Below are positions 45,432 through 56,266 of a stretch of 64,000 bases of DNA, in pieces. Each line of letters begins with the position of its first letter. Positions within the stretch are counted from its first letter, which is position 1. Source of the DNA: Neoceratodus forsteri. Its lineage: Eukaryota; Chordata; Ceratodontiformes; Ceratodontidae. The DNA lies in contig CM028129.1 of assembly GCA_016271365.2 (NCBI GenBank), positions 433,014,501-433,078,500 on the forward strand. Reading direction: 5' to 3'. The translations under genes and the position numbers were made by a program. The notes beneath the pieces are model-generated. The model had not been told where the DNA came from and searched no databases. It worked only from the letters and a program-made list of their open reading frames with translations.

Positions 45432-46103
45432 CAGTGGAACCCATTTATAACGGACACACTATAGCGGCCACTCACTTATAATGGACAGATCTGCCTTGTC
45501 CAAAGCCGAAAGCTATGCCAGTAATGTTAAAAATCCCATTTATACCATACTCTGCAGCCCCTGTATAGCGGACACTGTGAGCTCCTCTGTGCCCCTGTTA
45601 CATGTTGACAACTGTCTTCTGATTGTCACCTGATTATTCAGCTGGTTTGTCTGGCACTATAAAGACATCACTCACCTCACTTGATGCCTGTTACCTGACA
45701 TCTTACTCCAGGGGATTACTCCTATACCCTCCTGATCCTTCAACCAACACAGGTTCTGTACATCAGAATCTTACCAATAACGTTTAGTGCTCAGCCCCTG
45801 ATCCCAGTGAACAGTGTGCTGTACAGCAGAATCTTGCCAATAACGTTTACTGCTCAGCCCCTGATCCCAGTGAACAGTGTACTGTACAGCAAAATCTTTC
45901 CAGTCTTGTTTACTGCTCAACTGCAAATAGCAGTTCCCCGTACATTTTGTTGGCAGAGGAGGGGGCATGTTTTCATTTTAACTCCTGTGTGTCAGCTGTG
46001 ATGGAGGAGATTCATATTTTAAGACTTTAGGATGTAGCGGACACCCCTTTTAATGGACAAAACCTGCTTGCACAAATGTGTCTGTTATTAGAGGGTTCCA
46101 CTG
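45432..46103. mobile_element. Tigger/pogo-like non-autonomous DNA element, 672 bp
   Basis: Inverted termini of about 27 bp: CAGTGGAACCCATTTATAAC at the left, and the right end reads the same in reverse complement with a few changes (CAGTGGAACCCTCTAATAAC). It is flanked by TA (45430-45431 and 46104-46105), the Tc1/mariner target duplication. The interior has a 63-bp tandem repeat (45764 to about 45922, 2.5 copies) and no transposase. It interrupts L1 ORF1 and its removal restores the frame. Confidence 0.87.
45764..45922. repeat. 63-bp tandem repeat inside the Tigger-like element
   Basis: Three starts of CAGAATCTT/CAAAATCTT at 45764, 45827 and 45890, a period of 63 bp; each unit contains GCTCAGCCCCTGATCCCAGT except the last partial one. 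Confidence 0.88.
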
Positions 46104-46399
46104 TATCCTTTTACCGTGATTACCCCTGTTCTGTGCTGGCACGCCATCAGGTCTTCGATAAAGTGAAGGCAGGTCTGAGAAATAGGGGGATTCCCTATGC
46201 CCTCCTTTACCCTGCAATCCTCAGCATAACCTTTCAGGGTAAGGAACTCAAATTCCACACACCCGAAGAGGCTGACACATACTTTCAAGCAGCCTTTGGT
46301 CCTGCTAGATCGCCAGAGCAGCAAACCTGTGATGACCCTGTGAGCTCAATGGACACCTCCACTGATGAGCCGGGTAATCCTGTGCCTGGGGACAAGTAA

Positions 46400-47929
46400 G
46401 ATTCATGCACCCTCCATGTTGTGAGTGCTGGAATGGGGGTTGGAGTCAGCCGGGCCTTGTACCGCACACTTCTATGTCTCCATCTTCCCATTCCTGACTA
46501 AGCCAGACAGCTGGACACCACGGAAGACTGAGCTACTATCAGCCAGCCATCTCAGTCATTGGCCCTTGTTGGTTGTAATCTTAAAAGTGCTGGAGATGCT
46601 GCATGCTGGACAGATACCACCCCCTTGTTTTCTAGCACTCCAAACCTTTGTTTGCTTGAGTGCAGAAGATAAGACTTGCAGCCATGCTCACGAGTATTTG
46701 TTCCTGTGACAGAGTTTAATGACTTGCCTAGCTCACTTTACCTGGGGAATGGTGAAGCTATATCTGCTATTGGTACTTCCCCACCAGCCACAGCTACTTA
46801 GACTCTGCCTCCAAGCAATCTGCAGCCCTAATCTATGTACAGGGTTTCCTGCTACTATTATCCTCTATTACTCCCCTTTTTTCCACTCTGGCCTACGACT
46901 TTTGGTCAGGTGGGGATCCTGGACCTGTGTTAACCTGCTCTGCAGTACAGCAACATCTTTAGAATACTGCTGGATACAGAATCGGAGCCCTGCTGTTTTC
47001 TTTATTCATTATTCAAGAACTGGCTCCTGGCGGTAATGTGCATAAGAAAGCAACCCAGGGACATGTTTGAATATTATGCTCTGCCATTTCTGCTTTACTA
47101 GTGTCTCCTCTCCATTACTGTTTCTTTAGCCCTGTGTTTTCTTCTCCCTCATGAGTGTTATGATACACTGCTAGTGAGTCGGTGCCACACAGAACTGTGG
47201 ATAACTCCTTTGGAATGCCCGACTTTATGGCCGTTTCTCAAGAAATTGCAATCATTTACTATTTACTCTAACCCTAGCCATTTGTGATTTAAAACGCATA
47301 CAAACCCTTTGAAAGTCCTGGACATAGTAGGACTACTGAACACTATGTGTGCTAATATGTGCCCTTTGCATTGCAGAAGCTATCATTAGAGTGGGGGGGT
47401 TGTGCTCCCTGATCAATGGGGACACCTGCTTCATTCCTCTCTCCCCCCCCTTCTCAGCTTGTTTAGCCTGAGGCATGCGGGTACACTAGATTCACTAATG
47501 GCACAGTCATGGCAGGAGGGGATTCCAGGGCTGGCAGGGGTCTTCTAGTCCATGTCAGTAGGGACCGTGTGAGTAAAGGCTTAATAGCCATCCTAGCTAT
47601 CTATTAGACATAGCTTCTGGTTGCCTCTACCAGTTGGAATCACTCTTAAAGTTATTCTGTAGTTTTTTGGTTCCTGAGTTGTGTAACTAGCTACCAGGGG
47701 TATTGGGAGCTGTAGCAGCCATAGTGTTTTCCTTTGCTACAGCCCACCCTTTTTCTTGTATTTGTATGCTCTGGTTGAGCACTGAATTCAAACATTCATG
47801 TATTGCAATTGGTAGTTTTAGTGGGGCATGTCTGGGTTTATGCGACTGTTGGGGGGGCTCTGGGGAACTCAGGGGGGCACTGAGTTTGGGTTTACTTCCT
47901 TTCAGCTACAGGACTGTTGTCGGCCTCAG
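46400..47929 (+). other. Spacer between L1 ORF1 and ORF2
   Basis: About 1.5 kb without a supported frame. It is longer than usual for L1, so it may hold an unrecognised insertion. Nothing else seen. Confidence 0.45.
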
Positions 47930-48600
47930 ACAATAGCCAAGTTCAATTCTTTGAAGATTATTTCCTGGGGCACTAGAGGAATGAACTGCACTCTCAAAAC
48001 ATGGAAAGTACTGATGCAACTTAAAAACTTGAATTGCGATATTGCCTTAGTCCAAGAGACTCATCTCCTGGATAGGGAAGCCTCCCCCCTGTGCTGCTTC
48101 TGGATGGGCCGGGTTTATCACAGTGTGCACACCACGAGACAATGAGGGGTTGTGATTTTCTGTAAAAAGGGATTGCAGCTCAGTATACACAGAGATGTGA
48201 AAGATGAGGAAGGCAGAATGGTATTGGTGGAAGGAACATATCAAGGTGAACAAATAGCGATAGGCAGCATGTAAGCCCTCTGATGATGCACTAGGTGCGA
48301 AACTGGTTGGGGTTTTTGACAAGCTGTTTCATGACATTTGTGTGCGGTCTGTAAAACTTCAATAAAATTGCTTTTTATATGCAGTTTGAGTGGTGCTGGT
48401 ATTTGTTCATTTGCACCATATACTTCCCCAACGTCCCAGACATTACATTTTTTAGAAATATCCTAGGTTAACTTCCTTTCACAACAGCAGGCATAATCAT
48501 AGGAGGAGATATTAACCATGCCCTAATGCCTACTCTTGACAGAACTGGCCTTAGGCATCACCAGGAACCTGTTGTGGCCAACCAGGTGTGCCATGAATAA
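47930..48600 (+). pseudogene. L1 ORF2 endonuclease, split by a PLE-like piece
   Basis: The ORF2 start reads 'NSLKIISWGTRGMNCTLK' (47945 on; the catalytic N is now G), 'NCDIALVQETHL' (catalytic E), then 'GRVYHSVHTTRQ' and a stop at 48143. After the frame break 'LQLSIHRDVKDEEGRMVLVE' runs to 48268. Past the insertion 48275-48411 it resumes with 'YFPNVPDITFFRNIL' and '(I)IIGGDINHALMPTLDRTG' near 48500-48545. 'LLSDHALV' near 48755-48780 is the final SDH block. Confidence 0.82.
48275..48411 (+). mobile_element. Short PLE-like insertion starting at a hammerhead-like motif
   Basis: About 137 bp inside the L1 endonuclease, flanked by imperfect direct repeats GCAGCATGTA (48265-48274) and GCACCATATA (48412-48421), 8/10. 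It starts almost at CUCUGAUGAUGCACUAGGUG followed by CGAAAC, that is a CUGAUGA core, a 4-bp stem II (GCAC/GUGC) with one bulged U, and GAAAC. The rest contains AATAAAATTGC and GTGCTGGTATTTG, typical of PLE-type 3' ends. No coding sequence. Confidence 0.6.
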
Positions 48601-48769
48601 CTGGCTGCAGGTATCTGTGATACCTGGCAGGTAACCCACCCTACTGAAATAGACTTCTACTATTTGGTCTCACATGACTCTTATAGCAGGATCAATGTTA
48701 TTTTTGTTTCCCAATAAATGGTACCCAAAACCTGAAGCATGTCCATAGACAACATTCTACTTTCTGATC

Positions 48770-49445
48770 ATGCCCTTGTCCTTCTGTCCCTCACATAAGG
48801 GAGATTCTGCAGACCCCACAATAAGTAGAGGCTTAATGTCACCCTTTTACAAGATCTTGAGTTTCGGGATGATGTGGGACACCACCTCACCGAATATTTT
48901 CCCTCAACGACACCCTGAGGTACCAGTGGGCACCCAATGGGAGGCCATGAAGGCTGTTGTACGCAGCACAATCATCGCATATTCCTCTAAGAAACTCAAG
49001 CAATGGAACCAATTTACTCATTGCAAAGAGAAACAGCTCAAGTAATTATAGCAACAATATCAGTCCCAACCCCACTTGCTCCCCATTCTCAGACCACAGA
49101 TCATGGAGGCCCTGGTAGCCCTTGAAGAATCTCTCCACCACAAAATGGAATATGCACTGTTTTGCCTCAACCAGAAGAACTGGGAAGCCGGGGAGCAGTG
49201 CAACAAACTTCTGGCACATAGACTTAAAGCTAGGGAGGTGGAGCATTATATTCCTAAAATTTAGACTAGGACTGGTGATATGGTCACCTCACCTGAACTG
49301 ATCAGCCGTGAGTTCTTTGAATACTACTGCTCCTTCTATGACTCCAAAGTCACCCCATCCCAAAATGATTTGGAAAACATTTACCAAGATATAATGCTCT
49401 CCATGGTCTCCAGCGTGCAAGAAGTTGACTTGATACAGCATATTT
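48770..49445 (+). pseudogene. L1 ORF2 linker region (broken)
   Basis: Reads 'QWEAMKAVVRSTIIAYSSKK' (48930-49000), 'MEYALFCLNQKNWEAGEQCN' (49150 on), 'GDMVTSPELISREFFEYYCS' (49276 on) and 'SVQEVDLIQ' (49416 on). These are the alpha-helical segments preceding the L1 RT, and the frame is interrupted by stops at 49042 and 49262. It is cut at about 49445-49460 by a LINE insertion and resumes at 52331. Confidence 0.75.
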
Positions 49446-49524
49446 CTGCCTCGAGCTACTGAAAGCTGACCTGAGGATCACCAATTGGTCTAATGTATAT
49501 ACAGCTAGCAACGTCGACACTGCA

Positions 49525-49977
49525 TTGGAACTCTTCATTGACCTCTTTAATGCAATCTGCGATGAGCATGCCCCCTTGAAAACAACAAACTTCAAGGGAA
49601 CCTATAATCCCTGGATCACTCCTGCTCTTTTTGATCTACTAAAACACAGGGATCACCTCTGGCACATCTCTCGAGTGCTAGGGACACAAGCTAACCTACA
49701 GAGGCACAAAGCATCAGGAAATGAGTGTACCCATGCTATCCATTCTGCTAAAAGCCAGTATTTCAAAGAAGCCCTTTCCACCTCCTGGAACAATAGCAGG
49801 ACATTCTGGAAGAACACCCAAGACATTGCTGGTAAAGACTCCAAAACTTCCCCGAACATGCTGAACACCGATGGCACCCCTACCGTGGACCCAAAAGCCA
49901 TCACAAACGTTTTCAACAAAGCATTTACAGACCTTAGCAATGTTCTTCCCCCTGACTACTTCATAGTTACCTCCTAG
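49525..49977 (+). pseudogene. L2-like LINE linker, 150 codons open
   Basis: 'FNAICDEHAPLKTTNFKGTY', 'PWITPALFDLLKHRDHLWHI', then 'DPKAITNVFNKAFTDLSNVL' before the stop at 49975. This is the conserved spacer between endonuclease and RT in CR1/L2-type elements. RT follows in another frame. Confidence 0.8.
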
Positions 49978-49979
49978 AT

Positions 49980-50997
49980 ATGAACACTGCAGTCCAGAAC
50001 CCACCCCAAGACCACCCACCATTTAACTTCAAAGCAGTGTCTATAAATGAAGCCAGGCATTATCTTAAGAAGGTACTGGGGAAAGCTAGATTCAGTGGGG
50101 TCTCCTTGGACATCTCTTACCAAAATAATCAACCTGTCACTCTCAGTCACAATTTCCATATCTTTGGAAATCAGCAGTGGTCACAGGAGTGGCAACCAAG
50201 CACTGCAGGGAAATTACCACCTGATCTCTATTCTTCCCCCAATCTCTAAGGCCCTGGAGAGCATCGTGGCCAACCAATTCGAAGAGTATCTGGGTACCTA
50301 CCAACTCTAATGTCCCCAACAGCATGGGTTCAGGCATGGGCATAATACCATCACTGCACTCCTGGAGTTTACAGGCTTTATCAATAACTCTCTGGAACAA
50401 GGGCTCTTGGTAGTGGCAACTTTCATAGACCTTACCAAAGCCTTTGACACTGTCAACCATGGTCTCCTCATCAGACAACTCTCCTCCATTGATCTTTCTT
50501 CTGACACTACAAGCTGGTTCTCCAGCTACTTAAGCAGCCGAACACAGCAAGTAAAAATTGGTAACGCCCTGTCCGACAGTAGGCCTGTACACTCTGGAGT
50601 CCCGCAGGGCTCTATCTTGGGTCCATTGCTTTTTATCATCTTCCTCAATTCAATACCAGGAGCTTGCTGTGACCACATACTTCTATATGCTGATGGCACT
50701 GTACTTTTCACCAGCAACATGGACTCTCACCTTCTCCAGGATCAACTTCAGCAATCCTTTACATCTGCAGAGAAGTGGTTTTGGTATAATAAACCCATCC
50801 TTAATTATAACAAGACTAAGACAATGTTGTTTTCTACCTCCCAAAGCAGACACAAAACCTTCCCGTTTACCATCATTAATGACACTGGCTCCCCTCTTGA
50901 ACTGGTTCGCCATTTCAAGTACCTGGGTATATCTATTGACTCTACCCTGTCTTTCACCCAGCACATCGACCAAACAACCAAAGCTATTAATCAGTGA
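49980..50997 (+). pseudogene. L2-like LINE reverse transcriptase with YADG
   Basis: 'QQHGFRHGHNTITALLEF' near 50320, then 50407-50997 open for 196 codons: 'VATFIDLTKAFDTVNHGLL', 'HSGVPQGSILGPLLFIIFLN', 'ILLYADGTVLF' and 'FKYLGISIDSTLSFTQHI'. The catalytic box at 50686-50697 is YADG instead of YADD (one base change from GAC to GGC), which by family knowledge abolishes polymerase activity. The frame ends at TGA 50995 where the thumb continues. Confidence 0.88.
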
Positions 50998-51000
50998 TTA

Positions 51001-51536
51001 GGAGTACTATACAGGAACAAACATAATCTCACTCCAGAAGCACTGAACACAGTCATCCACAGTTCTATGGTCTCTCTTGCAAACTATGGTATTGTCATTT
51101 ACAATGCGGCTACAGACACTGCCCTCCGATGTATCAAAATGGCCTTAAATAAAGCATGCTGCCTTCTTACTGGTGCCATACGCTTGACACACACCTGCGA
51201 TCTTTATGCCCAGGTTAACTGGTTACAATTTGACAGCAGGCTCAAATACCAATCATCCCTGCTTGCAAAAAAAGTCACCTTGGGATTACTACCCCCGGTG
51301 TAATGGCCCTTCTTTCCCCTGCACATAACCCATGCAGTACCAGAAGCTCGGGCAAACAGGCTTTCAGAATCCTATGGTGCTGCACCGCCTTTGGACAACA
51401 TGCATTTGCATACAGAGCTCCACAGTGGTACAACTCCCTGCCTACTGACGTAGCCAATGCTACTTTGCTGGGCTCCTTTAAGAAAAAACTCTGGCAGTTT
51501 CTAATCTCACTGGCAACCTGTGACTGCTACCACTAA
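51001..51536 (+). pseudogene. L2-like LINE C-terminal region
   Basis: 'LTPEALNTVIHSSMVSLANY', 'IKMALNKACCLLTGAIRLTH', 'LYAQVNWLQFDSRLKYQSSL' (51067-51300), then 'GQHAFAYRAPQWYNSLPTDV' and 'LGSFKKKLWQFL' (51340-51510). Order and motifs (N.LP..., FK..L) match the ends of L2/CR1-type pol proteins. A stop at 51301 separates the two parts. Confidence 0.82.
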
Positions 51537-52325
51537 TTTGCCTGTACCTTGCTCCTACTATTTGCAATCTCTGTGATCTCTATTGATTAGTAAAATAGTA
51601 CGCTTCATGTCCATTTCTTGGGCCCCTAGTCAAGTTAACACTTTCATGAGCTTTCTACCTCTGCCTAAATTATTTATTTTCCCTCCTATCTCCCTCCACC
51701 TTGTCTTCCCTTTTTTTGCCCCTCCATCATTCCATACCTCTTTCCTCCCTACCACCTTAATACATCATCATCATCACCCCACTACCTACACCACCTCTTC
51801 CTGCCTACTCTCCTCCACCCCTTCCCCCACCCTTCTCCCCCTTTATTCCACTTTGTCGACATAGCTATTCTTCCCTTTCCCTCCTATCTATCCCCATCCT
51901 ACTCCCCACCTCTGCTTGCCTTCTCCCTCCCTGCACTTTCCTCCTCCTTCCCCTGTCCCTCTCTACTGGTACAAGACCTTCCTTCTTTCTTTGACTCAGG
52001 CATAATCCAGTTATCTGCCTATGTTGTTAGTTGTACAATTCTCCTTTTTAAACAAGCATCCTCATGTTATCTTACCGTTATCTAGTGAAACGTTAGCCTT
52101 TGTTTTGACTCTACACCCTGTACGTGCTTAGATTGTGTAACTATTGTTAGAATTTATGCATGGAGACAGTTTTCAATTGTTTCTTGCTGTATTTGTATCT
52201 GTGGAACATATCTGTATTTTTGTTTGTGTCATACTTGTCGTGGAACCTATGAAAGGTTTTCTGCTCAAAGGTGTTAAACCAATGACTTCAATAAATAAAT
52301 AAAAAATAAGTAAATATATATTTCC
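51537..52325 (+). other. L2-like LINE 3' UTR and tail
   Basis: Pyrimidine-rich CT/CCT sequence (51650-51970), then an AT-rich part, ending with AATAAATAAATAAAAAATAAG. No coding content; 51583-51864 is an open but low-complexity frame. Confidence 0.6.
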
Positions 52326-52330
52326 CCCCC

Positions 52331-53530
52331 AGGAGGTCTAGGATGCAATTCTTGCCATGCCCCTGGGCAAGTTTTCCAGGTTGGATGGGTTCCCCACAGA
52401 TTTGTATGACATTTGTGAAAACCCTTGCACCCAAGCTGGGTCAGTGTATAATGAGTCCTGGAAATTAGGTACTTTACCTCCCACCTTTATGCAGGCTCTT
52501 ATAACGTTAATTCCCAAGAAGGGTAAAGACAGTCTACAATACTCTCAATATTACCCCATTTCTCACATAAATGTGGGCATGAAAATCTTCCCAAGATACT
52601 GGCAAGGAGGATGCAAGATGTTGTGGGGGTCTCATCCATCCAGACTAGGTGGGATATATCCCAGGATGCCTAGGAGCAGACAACGCTAGGCATATCTTAG
52701 ATTTGCTTTTGGAGGCCCATACTTTCACCACTCATGCTGCCACCCTGTGCCTTGATGCTGAAAAAGCATTTGACAGGGTAGAGTGGACCTACCTTTGGGA
52801 TGCTCTTAGCAGATTCGGGTTCCACATAAATTTTATTTCACTGATAAAGCTCCTTTATATGAATCCCATGGCCTTGGTTCTCACAGATTCCTTTGTGTCT
52901 TCACTCTTCCCCTTGAGATGCAGCACTAGATAGGGCTGCCCCTTTCCCCATTTTAGATTCTCTTGGCCCTAGAAGCCCTTGCAACAAAAATTCGAGCATC
53001 CCATCTCATCCCTGGGCTTTCACTGAAGAGTACCCCTCATAAACTGCCTCACTTTGCTGATGACATAACTCTTTTGCTGTCTGATACACCTGTCTCCCTA
53101 CTGGCTCTCCATGACATAATCCAACAATACTTATCCTCTCTGGGTATAATCTGAATGGAGTCAAATCACAAATCATGCCCATCAACCCTCAATTTGCCCA
53201 ACAACTCTTTGCTGGGTGCCGCTATCAGTGGGCTTCGGAAGCAGTCACATGTCTAGAGATCCGAATCCACCCTACTATTAAGGGTACCATTGAGGCCAAC
53301 ACCCGAGCTCTGTTAGCAGTACTGAACTCTGATACTCAGAGATGGGCCTCCATGATCCTTCCTATTTGGGATTGTATTAATGCACTAAAGATGATTACCC
53401 TCCCAAAGTTGCACTACATACCACCTAACCTGCCCCTCCAAATTCCCACGGCATTCTTCAAGACAACTGCTGCCAACAATCAAAGTTTATTTAGGCCAGG
53501 AAACCTCCAAAGATTAAGCTCACTACCCTT
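52331..53530 (+). pseudogene. L1 ORF2 reverse transcriptase (broken)
   Basis: 'EEVQDAILAMPLGKFSRLDG' (52332 on), 'FMQALITLIPKKGKDSL' near 52490-52540, 'CLDAEKAFDRVEWTYLW' near 52750, 'GCPF(P)' degraded near 52935, 'LPHFADDITLLLSDT' with FADD at 53053-53064, and 'VTCLEIRIHPTIKGTIEANT' with 'RWASMILPIWDCINALKMIT' (53240-53400). It stops at 53530, where the Gypsy LTR begins. Stops at 52687, 52932 and 53152. Confidence 0.85.
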
Positions 53531-54645
53531 TGTCACAAACCCACTCAGCAGGTCAGGCCCTCTGCTCCCACAGTGCCAACCTCCTAGTGCAGTCTTATGA
53601 ACAGGAAACAGAAACAGAGTAACCCTCCTGTCTGTTTTGTGGGTTCAAATCAACCTTTGGTCTCAAGTTCTTGGAGGGATTCAAACTGAGAACTTCTTGC
53701 TAGCGTACCCAATGTACAGACTCAGATAATTCTGCTCTTCAGGGGATGCCAGATATCTTTCACCTACGGGCACCTAACTAGCTGTACAAAATGAACTCTT
53801 AAAAAACTCTATGAAAGACCTCAGAATAAACTCTTACCTTTTCCCAGTTTGGTATTGCCATTAAGCTATGAACAGTGTCACTGTAACCATATATGCTTCT
53901 CTTGTCAAAGAAAGAATTTCAAAGGCACATCAAGTAGTCTCTAAAATGAGATGTTTACTTAAAAATAGATAAAAATTTAAAATGTAAATACAGAACAATA
54001 TATCACAAAACCATACAATCTTTTAAAAGAATAAGGTTAAAAGTGAAAATTCCTACCAATAATACACTTAGCCTTGCCTAGCTAATGTATTCTTATATTC
54101 TTACAGTGTTAAAAGATGTTGTAGCTTCAGAGCCCAAACATGTGTGTGTCTAAAGGACAATCACAGCATAATTAAAACAAGTGTCTTGAACCTGCCTTCT
54201 CCATGATGTCACCCAGCTCCTCCTCTGTTTATAAAAAATTATACAAACAGGATGTCTTATCATTCAGAAGGTGACATCAGCAAAAACTCATTTCCTCATG
54301 ACCCCTTTGATCTAGTGTGTCTTTTCCAGTATCTTCTTTCATCCAGGAGCAGTTTCCTCTCTCAAGGACATCAAAGGACCTTTTATGACTTCGAACCACA
54401 GTGACATAACCTGTATTCTTCCTCTAAACGTCATAAAAGTTTATGATTTTCCAGCCTAGCAGCTGGCAGCTACAATTAAGCCAGATAAACAGAAGATCCT
54501 TAATTTAGGTCTCTTCTAGCCTTTAATTTATCTCCTGGCTTTTATCTTTTAACTGAAACAGCATGTCTCATGAGAGACACTCAATAACACATTTTTATAT
54601 TATAAAAAGCATAGATTAATCAGAACCAGCTGTACAAGCATCACA
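53531..54645 (-). repeat. Gypsy 3' LTR
   Basis: On the minus strand it starts TGTGATGCTTGTACAGC and ends GGGTTTGTGACA (TG...CA). It is preceded by a purine tract AGGTAGGGAGGA (54646-54658, minus), the expected polypurine primer. Very similar to 59703-60822, differing by a few per cent by eye. Confidence 0.92.
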
Positions 54646-54679
54646 ATCCTCCCTACCTAGACTGAATTTGGGGGCTCTA

Positions 54680-55100
54680 TCCACTGCATGGGATAAGCTT
54701 CCCAAATCAGTTCACTCCTCATAGATGCGAGACAACCCATCTGAATTCTGATTGGTCGCTCCAGCCCTATGTAGAATTGTCATGTCATACCCTTGCAAAG
54801 CAAGACTCCATCTTAGCAATCTACCATTGTTTTTTCCTATCAGCATCAGCCAAATCGGGGGTTGTGGTCAGTCTGTACCACAAAATGCTGCCCATACAAG
54901 TATGGCTCCAACTTCTTTAGGGCCCACACTATGGCAAGATACTCCTTTTCCACAGTGGAGTATGCCTGCTCCCTGGGAAGTAACTTTTTACTCAGATAGG
55001 CTACAGGGTGATCTTTCCCCTTGGTTGGATGTCTGACTCAGTACTGCCCTAATACCCACGTCTGAGGCATCAGTCTGAACTATAAAGGGTCTGCTACAGT
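54680..55100 (-). pseudogene. Gypsy RNase H (frameshifted)
   Basis: 'RPFIVQTDASDVGIRAVLSQ' starts the domain (catalytic D in TDAS), then 'YLSKKLLPREQAYSTVEKEY' (catalytic E) near 54990-54930, 'FVVQTDHNP' (catalytic D) near 54870, and, after a frameshift, 'LLRWSLALQGYDMTILHRAG' with 'NSDGLSR' (54820-54730). All three acidic residues remain. It degrades the RNA strand during reverse transcription. Confidence 0.88.
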
Positions 55101-55997
55101 CAGGACTTGTCAAAACAGGAGCACTGCACAGTTCCTCCTTCAATCTGGTAAAGGCTTCTTCACAGGCTGGCCCCCAGGTAATTTTCTTTGGCATCCTTTT
55201 CTTTACCAGGTCAGATAGAGGAGTAGCCAGGGCACTGTAATTGGATACAAATTTTCTATAGTACCCTGCTGTCCCAAGAAAACTTCTGACCTGCTTCTGC
55301 ATTTCTGGTCTGGGCCACACCTGGATTACCTCTATTTTTATTTGGTTAGGATGGAGCTGTCCTCGGCCTACCACATGCCTGAGGTATGCCACTTCTCCCA
55401 TGGCCACCTGGCACTTCCTGGCTTTGGAAGTGATCCTGGCCCTTTGTATCCTGCCCAGCGCTTCCCTAAGGTGGGATATGTGTTCCTCCCAGCTAGTACT
55501 AAAGATGGCAATGTCATCCAGGTATGCCATGGCATACTCCTCAGCACCATTTAACACCTGGTTCACCAACCTTTGGAAAGCGGCCAGGGCATTCTTCATT
55601 CCAAAAGGCATTACTTTAAATTCAAATAAGCCTATCGGAGTGATGAAAGTTGACCTCTCCCTAGCTCTGTCCGTCAACTCTACCTGCCAATACCCCTTGC
55701 TCAGGTCAATGGTCATAAGGTAGGTCACCCCCCCAACTTGTCCAGGAGTTCATCCGTCCGGGGCATCAGGTGGGCGTCTGACTTTGTGACTGCATTCAGT
55801 CCACAATAGTTCACACAGGAATGAGTAGAGCCATCTGGCTTGGGCACAAGGACTATGGGTGAGGCCCAGGGGCTGTGGGATCTCTGGATTACCCCTAAAT
55901 CCAGCATCTCCTCCACTTCCCTCCTAATGTCCTTTTGGACAGCCTCTGACACCCGATATACTGTCCACCGTATGGGCGTCTGTGTTCCTATCTCCAC
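54988..55997 (-). pseudogene. Gypsy reverse transcriptase (two frames)
   Basis: 55997-55725: 'VQKDIRREVEEMLDLGVIQR', 'SPWASPIVLVPKPDGSTHSC'. After a one-base frame change at about 55728, 55728-54988 holds 'MTIDLSKGYWQVELTD', 'FEFKVMPFGMKNALAAFQRL', 'AMAYLDDIAIFSTSWEEH' (YLDD at 55513-55524) and 'FLGTAGYYRKFVSNYSALA'. Classic Ty3/Gypsy RT. It lies downstream of the integrase, contrary to the usual Gypsy order. Confidence 0.93.
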
Positions 55998-56008
55998 ATC
56001 ATGAGTCG

Positions 56009-56257
56009 CTAAGGGGGTTGGTCCAGCTTGGTGCTAAACAATGGGGCAAAGTCTGCTAAAACCTCCCTTACTTCCTGGATCTTGTCCAGGGTCAGCTGGG
56101 GAGACAATTTAACTGCCTCCATAGAGGACTCCCACTTACTTTCTTCCAGCAAGTCCAGAAGGGGGTCTCCTTCGTCCGTCCCCTCCCCAGGACTACACAC
56201 AGCAAACAGCATGTCAGCCCTATTTGCATATGTCTTCATCATGTTGACATGGTACAT
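56009..56257 (-). pseudogene. Linker between integrase and RT
   Basis: Reads 'MYHVNMMKTYANRADMLFAV', then an acidic stretch and 'LTLDKIQEVREVLADFAPLF' leading to RT. The H-V-N-x-x-K motif marks the end of the Gypsy integrase C-terminal domain, and the second part is the usual pre-RT segment ('F...F...'). Confidence 0.75.
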
Positions 56258-56266
56258 CCTTTCTGT

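Larger units (their letters stand above)
44985..46399 (+). pseudogene. L1 ORF1 (RNA-binding protein), split
   Basis: 45064-45345 carries 'DDLEGRTYHKNLQIISFQQG', then 'EGKNPVQYLRDNLLLWLDLD', the start of the L1 ORF1 RRM core. After a Tigger-like insertion, 46106-46399 reads 'SFYRDYPCSVLARHQVFDKV' and 'GIPYALLYPAILSITFQGKE', the C-terminal domain. Removal of the insertion plus one TA joins VVVGSKI to SFYRDY in frame. ORF1p coats L1 RNA as a trimer. Stops occur in the middle (45343 onwards), so it is dead. Confidence 0.85.
49460..52325 (+). mobile_element. L2-like LINE nested in L1 ORF2
   Basis: 5'-truncated at the endonuclease-RT linker ('LKADLRITNWSNVYTASNVD'), then RT (49980-50997), C-terminal region (51001-51535), a pyrimidine-rich 3' UTR and a tail AATAAATAAATAAAAAATAAG (52290-52320). 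It separates the L1 linker from its RT. Same family as the fragment at 34318. Confidence 0.85.

Noticed and set aside
46350..46380. CTGATGAGCC as another hammerhead core
   Set aside because: It is L1 ORF1 coding sequence, no GAAA box or stem II follows.
51583..51864. Open frame in the LINE 3' UTR
   Set aside because: Low-complexity pyrimidine tract with no domain; lies after the ORF end.
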